From: Oscillospiraceae bacterium
GTDB lineage: Bacteria > Bacillota > Clostridia > Oscillospirales > Acutalibacteraceae
DNA: 64,000 bases
Direction: 5' to 3'
Assembly (NCBI GenBank): GCA_015065785.1
Contig: SVPR01000009.1
Location: forward strand, 28,531-92,530
Part shown: positions 36,552-45,074 of the stretch, one piece after another
Numbering within the stretch: the stretch's first letter is position 1
How the letters are laid out: the number at the start of each line of letters is the position of its first letter
Notes under the pieces: generated by a model
The model's input: only the letters and a program-made list of their open reading frames with translations
Told to the model about the DNA's origin: nothing
Database searches by the model: none
Position numbers and translations under genes: made by a program

Positions 36552-37085
36552 TTTAATTGGAGTGATTGTTTTGGGTAGATTATTCGGTACAGATGGTGCA
36601 AGAGGTGTTGCAAATACAGAGCTTACCTGTGAGCTTAGTATGGAAATCGGCAGAGCAGCCGCAATGGTATTAACTAAGCAAACAAATAAAAAGCCCAAGG
36701 TTCTTATTGGTATGGATACAAGAGCTTCTTCATTAATCGGCGAAGAATCGGTTACAATAGAAGATGTGTATGAGCCGTACTTAATGCAGTTAGGTTTCTT
36801 AACCCGCACACCGCGAGGCAGAAAGGTTACACCTTTAGGATATAAACATTTAGGATTTAATGTACCATTAGAGGACGGCGAACAAAACACATTTAAAAAT
36901 TATTGATTTAATTGGAGTGATTGTTTTGGGTAGATTATTCGGTACAGATGGTGCAAGAGGTGTTGCAAATACAGAGCTTACCTGTGAGCTTAGTATGGAA
37001 ATCGGCAGAGCAGCCGCAATGGTATTAACTAAGCAAACAAATAAAAAGCCCAAGGTTCTTATTGGTATGGATACAAGAGCTTCTT
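36376..37085 (+). repeat. Tandem direct duplication, two 355-bp units (36376-36730 and 36731-37085)
   Basis: The two units look identical base for base when read in parallel. Each unit contains the last 176 bases of ruvB, the intergenic gap and ribosome binding site, and the first part of glmM up to codon 53. The junction joins glmM codons (ACAAGAGCTTCTT) to ruvB codons (CATTAATCGGCGAAG), with at most one base of homology at the breakpoints. The lack of any divergence means either a very recent event or an assembly artefact. Confidence 0.93.
36571..36906 (+). pseudogene. Chimeric glmM'-ruvB' reading frame created by the tandem duplication
   Basis: The frame begins at the same TTG and GGAGTG site as the true glmM. 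It encodes the first 53 residues of GlmM ([18 protein letters not shown]...) and then continues in frame into the last 58 residues of RuvB, ending at the ruvB stop. It lacks the GlmM active-site serine loop and metal site and the RuvB ATPase, so it is not expected to work. It could still be translated as a 111-residue fusion because it has all signals of glmM. Confidence 0.88.
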
Positions 37086-38299
37086 CTGAGATGCTTGAAT
37101 CTGCTATTACCGCCGGGCTTTGCTCAGTAGGTGCAGATGTAATGCTTTTAGGTGAAATTCCAACACCTGCAGTAGCATTCCTTGTAAGGAAGTACGAATA
37201 TGACGCCGCAGTAATGATTTCTGCTTCTCATAATCCGTGTGAATATAACGGAATTAAAATATTCCAGGGCACAGGCTACAAATTGCCCGATGCTTTAGAA
37301 GAAGAGATTGAAGCAATTATTTTGGATAAAGCACAGGTACCACCAATAAAAATAGGTGGCGAGGTAGGCAGAGTAACAAGAGCTAAAACTGCAGTCAGTG
37401 ATTATAGTGAATATCTTTTGAATGTCGCTGAAAGTGATATGAAAGAATATAACATCGGTAGTTTAAGCGATTTAAAAATAGCAGTTGACTGTGCAAATGG
37501 AGCTTCTTCAGTTACAGCACCAAATATATTTATGAAGCTTTGCCCCAATGCATTATTTATTGGTGCACACCCAAATGGCACTAATATCAATGAAAATTGT
37601 GGCTCAACCCATCTTGAGCTTTTAAGCGATTTTGTTGTAAGAAATAAATGTGATGTGGGTTTGGCCTTTGATGGTGATGCCGACAGATTTTTAGCAATTG
37701 ACGAAAATGGTAACGAGGTTGATGGCGATAAGCTTATTTCTATTTTCGCAAAGCATATGAAATCTAAAAACAATCTAAAAAACAACACCGCAGTTGTTAC
37801 AGTTATGAGCAATATGGGCTTTTTCAAATTCTGTGAGGATAATGGTATAGAATGTGAAAAGGCAAAAGTCGGTGACAGATATGTTCTTGAGGATATGTTA
37901 AAAGGCGGTTATAATATCGGCGGTGAGCAATCAGGTCATATTATATTCCTTGACCATTCAACAACAGGCGATGGTGAGCTTTCAGCTATAAAGCTTCTTT
38001 TGGTTATGAAAGAAACAGGCAAAAAGCTTTCAGAGCTTGCAAGTGAAATGAAGGTTTATCCACAAGTGCTTAAAAATATTCGTGTGTCAGATTTTGGTAA
38101 AGCCCGTTTTCCACACGATGAAGAAATTAAAAATGCTATTCTTTCAGCAGAAAAAGAATTAGGTAATGACGGCAGAGTTCTTGTTCGTGTTTCTGGTACA
38201 GAACCACTTATAAGAGTAATGCTTGAAGGTAAAGACGAAAAGAAAATTGAAGTTCTTGCAGAGGAACTTGCAGATGTTATAAAGACGAGGTTAGTTTAA
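36926..38299 (+). CDS. glmM: Phosphoglucosamine mutase
   Basis: A 457-residue enzyme that interconverts glucosamine 6-phosphate and 1-phosphate for UDP-GlcNAc and peptidoglycan synthesis. It shows the N-terminal [15 protein letters not shown], the active-site phosphoserine loop ISASHNPCEYNGIK (Ser near residue 101), the metal-binding DGDADR near 246, and the phosphate-binding RVSGTEPLIRVM at the C-terminus. The TTG start at 36926 follows GGAGTG and gives the exact family start. It is intact despite the upstream partial duplicate. Its stop overlaps the next start by one base. Confidence 0.96.
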   Translation: MGRLFGTDGARGVANTELTCELSMEIGRAAAMVLTKQTNKKPKVLIGMDTRASSEMLESAITAGLCSVGADVMLLGEIPTPAVAFLVRKYEYDAAVMISASHNPCEYNGIKIFQGTGYKLPDALEEEIEAIILDKAQVPPIKIGGEVGRVTRAKTAVSDYSEYLLNVAESDMKEYNIGSLSDLKIAVDCANGASSVTAPNIFMKLCPNALFIGAHPNGTNINENCGSTHLELLSDFVVRNKCDVGLAFDGDADRFLAIDENGNEVDGDKLISIFAKHMKSKNNLKNNTAVVTVMSNMGFFKFCEDNGIECEKAKVGDRYVLEDMLKGGYNIGGEQSGHIIFLDHSTTGDGELSAIKLLLVMKETGKKLSELASEMKVYPQVLKNIRVSDFGKARFPHDEEIKNAILSAEKELGNDGRVLVRVSGTEPLIRVMLEGKDEKKIEVLAEELADVIKTRLV

Positions 38300-39165
38300 T
38301 GCGAATATCAGATTCTTGGAAAGATTACGAATTGTTAGATTGTTCTGACGGTGAAAGACTTGAGAGGTGGGGCGATATTATTCTTATCCGCCCTGACCCA
38401 CAGGTCATCTGGAAAACCGAAAAGAAAAATAAATTGTGGAATGAAGCACACGCGAGGTATCATCGTTCTAATACAGGCGGTGGCTCGTGGCAGTTCTATA
38501 AAAAAATTCCTGAGGTTTGGCAAATCAGATTTAACGATTTAGAGTTTAATTTAAAGCCGATGTCATTTAAGCACACAGGCGTTTTTCCTGAACAGGCTTG
38601 CAACTGGGAATTGGTAAGAGATATAATTAAAAACAGCGGTCGCGAAGATGTTAAGGTGCTCAATCTTTTTGCATATACAGGTGCGGCAACTGTTTCGGCA
38701 CTTAAAGCAGGGGCTTCCGTAGTCCATGTAGATGCTTCTAAGGGTATGGTTCAATGGGCAAGAGAAAACGCCGCTTCATCAGGAGTAGCAGAAAGACCTG
38801 TTCGCTGGATTGTTGATGATTGTATGAAGTTTGTAGCCCGTGAAATTCGTCGTGAGAAAAAATACGATATTATCATTATGGACCCACCATCTTATGGAAG
38901 AGGACCCGGAGGCGAGGTCTGGAAATTAGAAAATGAGGTTTACGGCTTTATTGAGATGTGTAAACAGGTTTTATCAGATGACCCGTTAGCTATTCTTGTT
39001 AATTCATACACGGCAGGGCTTTCACCGGCAGTAATGAGCTACATATTAAATTCAACAGTAGTTAAAGATTTCGGCGGTAAAGCCGAAGCTGATGAAATTG
39101 GCTTAAGGGTTTCTGAAAATGGTCTTATATTACCTTGCGGTTCAACTGCAGTTTGGATGAAGTAA
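38299..39165 (+). CDS. Class I SAM-dependent rRNA methyltransferase-like protein (COG1092 type)
   Basis: A 288-residue methyltransferase with the SAM-binding segment VLNLFAYTGAATVSALKAGA (about residues 117-136), an acidic VHVDASKGMVQWARENAA, and the motif IIMDPPSYGRG near residue 196, which fits RlmI/RlmK-like cytosine or guanine methyltransferases. The N-terminal PUA domain of RlmI is missing; this shorter form is common in Clostridia. The rRNA target is inference. It is coupled with glmM by a TAATG overlap. Confidence 0.85.
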   Translation: MRISDSWKDYELLDCSDGERLERWGDIILIRPDPQVIWKTEKKNKLWNEAHARYHRSNTGGGSWQFYKKIPEVWQIRFNDLEFNLKPMSFKHTGVFPEQACNWELVRDIIKNSGREDVKVLNLFAYTGAATVSALKAGASVVHVDASKGMVQWARENAASSGVAERPVRWIVDDCMKFVAREIRREKKYDIIIMDPPSYGRGPGGEVWKLENEVYGFIEMCKQVLSDDPLAILVNSYTAGLSPAVMSYILNSTVVKDFGGKAEADEIGLRVSENGLILPCGSTAVWMK

Positions 39166-39167
39166 TT

Positions 39168-39998
39168 ATGGAAAAAATTATTGAATTTAAAAATGTTTCT
39201 TATAAATATTCAGATGAAGAAGCAGAAGTAATAAACGATTTATCTATCGACTTTTATAAAGGTCAGTTTACTTGTGTTTTAGGTCACAATGGCTCAGGTA
39301 AATCAACAATGGCAAAGCTTATAAATGCAATAAACTATCCAACAGATGGCAAAGTAATAAGCTTCGGTTTTGACACTTCAGATGAAGATAATGAAATTAA
39401 AATAAGACAAAATGTTGGTATGGTTTTTCAGAATCCTGATAACCAGATAGTCGCAACAATTGTTGAGGATGATGTGGCTTTCGGTCCTGAAAACTTAGGT
39501 GTACCGCGTGAAGAGATAAGAAAAAGGGTAGATGAAGCCTTGAAAATTGTCGATATGTACGATTATCGACTTCACGAGCCACATAAATTATCAGGCGGTC
39601 AGAAGCAGCGCGTTGCAATAGCAGGTGCAATAGCAATGCAGACTAAATGTATTGTTCTGGACGAGCCTACCGCAATGCTTGACCCAAAGGGCAGAAAAGA
39701 AGTAATGTCTGCTTTAAAACGCCTTAAAGATGAAATGGGTATGACAATTATTCTTGTAACACACTTTATGGATGAAGCAGTAAATGCTGACAGAGTTGTT
39801 GTTATGAATGACGGTGTTGTTTGCTTTGACGGCACACCGCAGGAGGTTTTTTCTCACACAGATGAGTTAAAGAAAATCGGTCTTTCTGTACCCAAGCCGT
39901 TAGAATTAGCCTTAGAATTAAAAAAAGAGGGCTATGATTTAGGCACAGCAGTTTTAACAGAAGATGCTTTTTTAGAAGCATTTAAAAAATTACAGTAA
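39168..39998 (+). CDS. ecfA1: Energy-coupling factor transporter ATPase 1 (EcfA1/CbiO)
   Basis: A 276-residue ABC ATPase: Walker A GHNGSGKSTMAKLINA (about residue 39), Q-loop VFQNPDNQIVATIVEDDVAFG which is characteristic of ECF ATPases, signature LSGGQKQRVAIA and Walker B CIVLDEPTAMLDP. It forms the A-A'-T energising module with the next two genes and powers vitamin or metal uptake via separate S components, none of which is adjacent, so this looks like a shared group II ECF module. The ATG at 39168 follows the preceding stop by two bases. Confidence 0.95.
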   Translation: MEKIIEFKNVSYKYSDEEAEVINDLSIDFYKGQFTCVLGHNGSGKSTMAKLINAINYPTDGKVISFGFDTSDEDNEIKIRQNVGMVFQNPDNQIVATIVEDDVAFGPENLGVPREEIRKRVDEALKIVDMYDYRLHEPHKLSGGQKQRVAIAGAIAMQTKCIVLDEPTAMLDPKGRKEVMSALKRLKDEMGMTIILVTHFMDEAVNADRVVVMNDGVVCFDGTPQEVFSHTDELKKIGLSVPKPLELALELKKEGYDLGTAVLTEDAFLEAFKKLQ

Positions 39999-40030
39999 TT
40001 CAAGAAGTTTAACTAAAGGATATTTTAATT

Positions 40031-40897
40031 ATGTCAGTACTTTCAGTAAAAAATTTAAAATACGAATACTCAAAGGGCACCCCTTTTCAGATAGGTGCTC
40101 TTAAAGGCGTGTCCGTAGATTTTGAATATGGTGAAATTGTTGGCGTAATCGGTCATACAGGCTCAGGTAAAAGCACACTTTTACAACATTTAAACGGACT
40201 TTTAAAGCCTGAAAGCGGTGAAGTGCTTTTTGAAAACGAAAATATATGGGTTTCAAAAGAAAATGTAAGAAAATGCCGTTTTGGTGTTGGTCTTTGCTTT
40301 CAGTATCCTGAGCATCAGTTGTTTGAATCAACAGTTTATGAGGATATTGCTTTTGGTCCTAAAAATATGGGACTTTCTGAAAATGAAATTAAAGAACGCG
40401 TTTTAGAATCAATCAAATTTGTTGGCTTAACTGAAGAGTATTTAGAAAAATCACCATTTGATTTATCCGGTGGTGAAAAACGCCGTGTAGCAATAGCAGG
40501 TGTTATTTCAATGAAACCAAAGGTATTAGTACTCGATGAGCCAACCGCCGGTCTTGACCCTGTCGGCAAAAACGATTTGCTTGATTTAATAAAGCATTAT
40601 AACAAAACAACAGGCAGTACTGTTATTTTTGTTTCACATAATATGGATGATGTTGCTTTAATTGCTGACAGAGTGTTAGTGTTAAGTGAAGGCAACATTG
40701 TTATGAACGGAACAGTAGAAGAAGTCTATTCAAATGGTAATGAGCTTTTAAAATTAGGTCTTGATGTTCCCGAAATAACCCGTGTCTTTTTAAAGCTTTC
40801 TGAAGAAGGCTATGATGTACCAACAGATGTTTATACTGTTAAAGACGGTAAAGAAAGGTTAGTTGAATTTCTTAAAAGGGGGAACATAAATGGTTAA
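40031..40897 (+). CDS. ecfA2: Energy-coupling factor transporter ATPase 2 (EcfA2/CbiO)
   Basis: A 288-residue ABC ATPase: Walker A GHTGSGKSTLLQHLNG, Q-loop CFQYPEHQLFESTVYEDIAFG with the ECF-type YPEHQLF, signature LSGGEKRRVAIAG and Walker B VLVLDEPTAGLDP. It is the partner of EcfA1 in the heterodimer. The C-terminal domain carries the usual dimerising helices. AAAGGATATTT precedes the ATG. Its end overlaps the ecfT start by eight bases. Confidence 0.95.
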   Translation: MSVLSVKNLKYEYSKGTPFQIGALKGVSVDFEYGEIVGVIGHTGSGKSTLLQHLNGLLKPESGEVLFENENIWVSKENVRKCRFGVGLCFQYPEHQLFESTVYEDIAFGPKNMGLSENEIKERVLESIKFVGLTEEYLEKSPFDLSGGEKRRVAIAGVISMKPKVLVLDEPTAGLDPVGKNDLLDLIKHYNKTTGSTVIFVSHNMDDVALIADRVLVLSEGNIVMNGTVEEVYSNGNELLKLGLDVPEITRVFLKLSEEGYDVPTDVYTVKDGKERLVEFLKRGNING

Positions 40898-41705
40898 AGA
40901 TATTACAATCGGTCAGTTTTTCCCGGGAAATTCTTTTATACACAAATTAGATGCAAGAGCAAAGATTTTAACTTGCTTTGCTTTGATAATTTTTATATTT
41001 ATATGCAAAAACTTTGTTTCAATGGGGCTTATGCTTTTATTTGTAGCACTTGTTTATGCTTTAACAAGACTTTCACCGAAGCTAATGATTAAAAGTCTGA
41101 AGCCGTTACTTCCGATTATTTTATTAACTTCTGTTTTACAGCTTTATTATAACAACAACGGTGATGTTTTGTGGTCATATAAAAAATTATCAATAACAGA
41201 TGGCGGAATTTATATGGCGATATTTATTGCAGTGAGAATTATAACACTTTTAGTTATCAGCTCACTTCTTACCTACACAACCTCGCCGACAGATTTAACC
41301 GATGCTATAGAAAGACTTCTTTCACCTTTAAAGGTGTTTAAAGTGGATATTCACACATTTGCTATGATGATGACAATAGCATTAAGGTTTATTCCCACAT
41401 TAATTGACGAAATAGACAGAATTATGTCAGCACAAAAAGCAAGAGGTGCCGATTTTGAAAGCGGAAATCTTTTAAAAAGAATAAAAGCACTTTTTCCTAT
41501 ATTTATTCCGCTTATAATTTCCTCTTTTAAAAGAGCTTTTGAGTTAGCGGATGCTATGTCCTGCAGATGCTATGTGGGCGGTAAGGGCAGAACCCGTATG
41601 AGAAAAATGGAGTTTACTTACAGAGACGCTGTGGCATCAGTAATTACAGTAATTATTTGCGGTGCTATAATTTTTATGAATTTTCAGTTTGAGGCTTTAA
41701 TATAA
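40890..41705 (+). CDS. ecfT: Energy-coupling factor transporter transmembrane protein EcfT
   Basis: A 271-residue membrane protein starting GQFFPGNSFIHKLDARAKIL, the diagnostic EcfT N-terminus, with about five to six membrane helices and two coupling helices bearing A-R-G type motifs: AQKARGADFESGN (about residues 182-194) and ADAMSCRCYVGGKGRTRM near residue 226. It joins the ATPases to exchangeable S components. The location directly after ecfA2 and before truA is the conserved Bacillota order. Confidence 0.94.
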   Translation: MVKDITIGQFFPGNSFIHKLDARAKILTCFALIIFIFICKNFVSMGLMLLFVALVYALTRLSPKLMIKSLKPLLPIILLTSVLQLYYNNNGDVLWSYKKLSITDGGIYMAIFIAVRIITLLVISSLLTYTTSPTDLTDAIERLLSPLKVFKVDIHTFAMMMTIALRFIPTLIDEIDRIMSAQKARGADFESGNLLKRIKALFPIFIPLIISSFKRAFELADAMSCRCYVGGKGRTRMRKMEFTYRDAVASVITVIICGAIIFMNFQFEALI

Positions 41706-41709
41706 AATT

Positions 41710-42474
41710 ATGAGAAATCTTTTATTTAAAATTACCTTTGAAGGCTCATCTTTTCATGGTTGGCAAATTCAGAATGATTTAAAAACCGTTCAGGGCGAAT
41801 TGAAAAACGCATTTCTTTCAGTAACAAATGAAGATGTTGTTATAAACGGATGCAGTCGTACAGATGCAGGCGTTCACGCAAAAGAATATTATTTCAATGT
41901 AAAAACAGAAGCAACAATTCCTTGTGATGCTTTCCCGGTGGCACTTATGACAAAGCTCACACCTGAAATTCTTGTTGTTTCGTGTGAAGAGGTGGCCCTG
42001 AATTTCAATGCACAATTTGATTGTGTGAGCAAGGAATATGAATATGTTTTTTTGAATACAAAGACATTATCACCATTTATGTATAAAAGAGCTTGTCATT
42101 ATAAATATCGTGAATTAGATGAAAAGCTTTTAAATGGTGCTGCAAAGTTTTTTCTGGGCGAACACGACTTTTCTGCGTTTTGTGCTTCGGGTGCAACAGT
42201 TCAGTCAAAGGTACGAACAATCTATTCGGCATCTGTAAAACGCGAGGGCGATTTAGTGATTTTCAGAGTTCGTGGCAACGGATTTCTTTATAATATGGTG
42301 CGTATTATGGCAGGTACGCTTTTATATGTAGCAGAAGGCAAAATAAAAGCAGAAGAAATACCTGATATTATAAAAAGCGGTGACCGGACAAAAGCCGGTA
42401 TTACCGCAATTCCAGACGGTTTATATCTTAATAAAGTTTTTTACGGAAGTGAAATGAATGAAGATAAGACTTAA
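41710..42474 (+). CDS. truA: tRNA pseudouridine(38-40) synthase TruA
   Basis: A 254-residue pseudouridine synthase. It has FEGSSFHGWQIQNDLKTVQG near the start, the catalytic Asp in GCSRTDAGVHAKEYYF (about residue 54), and the C-terminal VRGNGFLYNMVRIMAGTLL. It modifies uridines 38-40 in the tRNA anticodon arm. It is the usual partner of the ecf genes in Bacillota operons. The next gene starts inside its last codons. Confidence 0.95.
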   Translation: MRNLLFKITFEGSSFHGWQIQNDLKTVQGELKNAFLSVTNEDVVINGCSRTDAGVHAKEYYFNVKTEATIPCDAFPVALMTKLTPEILVVSCEEVALNFNAQFDCVSKEYEYVFLNTKTLSPFMYKRACHYKYRELDEKLLNGAAKFFLGEHDFSAFCASGATVQSKVRTIYSASVKREGDLVIFRVRGNGFLYNMVRIMAGTLLYVAEGKIKAEEIPDIIKSGDRTKAGITAIPDGLYLNKVFYGSEMNEDKT

Positions 42475-43675
42475 AGAATTGAATACTGGCTACGCTTTAG
42501 AAAAGAGAGTAAAAAAGCTTTCACCAAAGCAACGAGCGATTTCAATAATTGCTTTAACGCTTGTAAGCGTGTTTTTAATTACATTTCTTTTCTCGGTAAT
42601 TGGCATTTTACCGTTAGATGCAATTTCAGCAAGAATTGCAACAGGTCTTTTCGGTGGGGGTAAAAATTATCCGTTTTCAATTGAAAGTGATGATGTTGTA
42701 AATATGGGTGTCATAGGTGAAAATTTGTTGGTGCTGACAGATAAAGCTGTTTCAGTTTATGACACAAACGGCAATCTGACTTTCAGTGAAAAACATACAT
42801 TTTCGCGACCTGCCTTTTCAGTAAACGAAAATAAAGGTGTAGTGTTTGACAGAAATGGCACAGGCTACATACTAATTACAGATAAACAAAAGGTTTCTTC
42901 AGGTAATACAGCAGGTGTAATAATTACGGCTGAATACGGAAAAAACGGTAACTATGCGTTTTCATTGAGAGGCGAAAAATCAACCAGTGTTTTAGCGGTG
43001 TTTGATAAGCAAGGCGAGGTAAGGTTTCAATGGAACTGTGCTTATGAGCATATAGCATCAATCACTCTTTCTGATGATGGTAAATTCGCAGGTGTTGCAA
43101 CCCTGAATGCAGAAAACGGTGCTATATATACAGTAGTTCACTTTTTTGGATTTGAATACAGCTCAGCTCTGAACACGCAGAAGCTTCCGGATGTTGCCGT
43201 GTTGGATCTGGAATTTACCAATTCCACAACCCTGACTGCATTTTCTGATACAGGAATTTATCAAATCAAGAAAAATGGCGATGAATACAAAGAGGTAACT
43301 GAATATTTCAGCAGTGAATTTATTTCATTTGCTTCAAATAAAAAAGGAGATTATTCGGTTTGCCTTGCAAAATATGGTAGTGCAAATGTGTTTGAAATTT
43401 TAGTGTTTTCCGCTTCCGGCAAACTAAAAGAAACAATTTCTCTTGATTATAAGGTTAATTCAATGTGTATGAGCGATAAGTATATTTTTGCTCTTGCGGA
43501 AAATTGCATAATGGTATATAATCTTAAAGGAAGGAATGTAGGTACAATAAATATTATCGGTAAGCTGTACGGAATATATCCAACCGATAAATATTGCTTT
43601 GTTCATTCATTAGGCTGTGTTTCAAGGTGTTATTCTTTTGGTAATAACGAGCTTGAATTAGGTTTTACAATTTAA
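42458..43675 (+). CDS. DUF5711-like membrane protein
   Basis: A 405-residue protein with a basic N-terminus, one membrane helix at about residues 29-53 (AISIIALTLVSVFLITFLFSVIG) and an outside beta-rich domain that looks like a six- or seven-bladed propeller (repeats such as VLAVFDKQGEVRFQW and ALAENCIMVYNLKGRNVG). This is the layout of the DUF5711 group seen in Clostridia. The function is not known. It starts within the end of truA with GGAAGTGA as ribosome site, and CvpA follows. A cell-envelope role is inference. Confidence 0.75.
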   Translation: MKIRLKELNTGYALEKRVKKLSPKQRAISIIALTLVSVFLITFLFSVIGILPLDAISARIATGLFGGGKNYPFSIESDDVVNMGVIGENLLVLTDKAVSVYDTNGNLTFSEKHTFSRPAFSVNENKGVVFDRNGTGYILITDKQKVSSGNTAGVIITAEYGKNGNYAFSLRGEKSTSVLAVFDKQGEVRFQWNCAYEHIASITLSDDGKFAGVATLNAENGAIYTVVHFFGFEYSSALNTQKLPDVAVLDLEFTNSTTLTAFSDTGIYQIKKNGDEYKEVTEYFSSEFISFASNKKGDYSVCLAKYGSANVFEILVFSASGKLKETISLDYKVNSMCMSDKYIFALAENCIMVYNLKGRNVGTINIIGKLYGIYPTDKYCFVHSLGCVSRCYSFGNNELELGFTI

Positions 43676-43690
43676 TTTGGAGGTTATTTT

Positions 43691-44404
43691 ATGGCATATT
43701 TATTAGATTTAATTTTTATTGGCTTAGCTGTTGCTTTAATTGTATTAGCTGCTAAAAAAGGCTTCATTGAAGCACTTCTTGATGGTTTTTCTGCAATAAT
43801 TGCAGGTCTTTTTGCTTATTGGTTTGCAGAGCCTGCTTCACAATTTGCTTACAATTCTTTTGTGAGTAACTCAATAAGAAACAGACTTTCTAATACTTTG
43901 TCAGGCTCATCTTATGAATTCAGCACGCTCGATGAAAGTGTACCGTTGTTGATTGAAAAAATCCCTGAGAGCGCTATTAATTTTGCCTCTAAATTTGGTT
44001 TTAATATAAATGCAGTGGCTGATTCAATAATTAAGAGTGCCCCTGCCGATAAAGATGCACTTATTGAAACCATAATGACAAATGTTACAGATAAGGTTAT
44101 GCCTCAGTTAACAGAAGCAGTTACAGTAGTTCTTCTCTTTATCGTGTTTACACTCGTTTTAAAATTTGTTATTCGTTTACTTAATGGTGTGATTAACAGA
44201 ATCCCTGTTATAAAAGAAACTGATAAAATTTTTGGTGCAATATTAGGGGCAGTTAAAGCTGTAGTTATAATTTTAGTGGTTTGTACTGTATTATACTTTG
44301 TAGCATCCTCTTCAAATGACGAGCAGCTTGTATCAATTGTAAATTCATCAAAAATATTTGAATTTGTTAATAATCACAATCCGTTGATAAATATATTTAA
44401 TTAA
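43691..44404 (+). CDS. CvpA family membrane protein
   Basis: A 237-residue protein that begins with LLDLIFIGLAVALIVLAAKKGF, the first helix and K-G-x motif of the CvpA (colicin V production) family, and has four membrane segments: about residues 4-20, 28-46, 145-165 and 192-212. A longer loop between helices 2 and 3 is typical of Clostridia members. In this phylum CvpA-like proteins are linked to envelope or purine stress, but no precise function is set. GGAGG precedes the ATG. Confidence 0.82.
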   Translation: MAYLLDLIFIGLAVALIVLAAKKGFIEALLDGFSAIIAGLFAYWFAEPASQFAYNSFVSNSIRNRLSNTLSGSSYEFSTLDESVPLLIEKIPESAINFASKFGFNINAVADSIIKSAPADKDALIETIMTNVTDKVMPQLTEAVTVVLLFIVFTLVLKFVIRLLNGVINRIPVIKETDKIFGAILGAVKAVVIILVVCTVLYFVASSSNDEQLVSIVNSSKIFEFVNNHNPLINIFN

Positions 44405-44435
44405 TGGACTTTAGGGTGAAAAAGAGGTTTTAATT

Positions 44436-45053
44436 ATGAAAGATTTATTTAAAGGCTGTTGGACTGTGCCTAATTTAATCAGTGTTATAAGAATTATTCT
44501 TATTCCGTTTTTCGCTTATTACTTTATGCAGGGTGAATTCGTAATAGCTGTAATTATTCTTGCTCTTTCAGGTCTTTCTGATTGTGTTGATGGTAAAATC
44601 GCAAGAAGATTTAACCAGATAAGTGCACTCGGTAAATTACTTGACCCATTGGCAGATAAGTTAACACAAATTACACTTGCAGTTATTTTGTTCTTGACAT
44701 TTAACAAAGCAGAAGACCAGATGCTTAAAGCATTCAGCTGGGTTTTCTTAGTGTTTATTGCTAAAGAATTCATAATGGTTTTAGGTAGCCTTATTATGTT
44801 AAGCATCGGACTTCGTCCGGGTGCTGCTGAAATTTATGGTAAAGTTGCAACATTAGCATTTTATGTTGTTATGATTTTCATTATTGGTTTTGGTCCTGAG
44901 GTTGGCGCTTTCAGAAGCCTTTTCACAATTCCGAATCCACTTATGATGATACTTGTTGTAATTTCGGCAATACTTACTATGGTGGCTTTCTTTAGTTATA
45001 TTCCGGATGTTATTCGTCAGGCAAAGGAAAAGAAAGCAAATAAAGCAAAATAA
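44436..45053 (+). CDS. pgsA: CDP-diacylglycerol--glycerol-3-phosphate 3-phosphatidyltransferase
   Basis: A 205-residue integral membrane enzyme that makes phosphatidylglycerophosphate. The CDP-alcohol phosphotransferase motif D-G-x2-A-R-x8-G-x3-D-x3-D is complete: DGKIARRF ... LGKLLDPLADKL at residues about 51-73. Five to six membrane helices are visible. NLISVIRIILIPFF at the start is typical of PgsA. It sits between cvpA and the ClpE-like gene. Confidence 0.93.
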   Translation: MKDLFKGCWTVPNLISVIRIILIPFFAYYFMQGEFVIAVIILALSGLSDCVDGKIARRFNQISALGKLLDPLADKLTQITLAVILFLTFNKAEDQMLKAFSWVFLVFIAKEFIMVLGSLIMLSIGLRPGAAEIYGKVATLAFYVVMIFIIGFGPEVGAFRSLFTIPNPLMMILVVISAILTMVAFFSYIPDVIRQAKEKKANKAK

Positions 45054-45074
45054 ACTTTTTCTCAGGAGAAATTA

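Noticed and set aside
36562-36906. ORF of 114 aa as an independent gene
   Set aside because: It is fully explained as glmM' plus ruvB' sequence from the tandem duplication.
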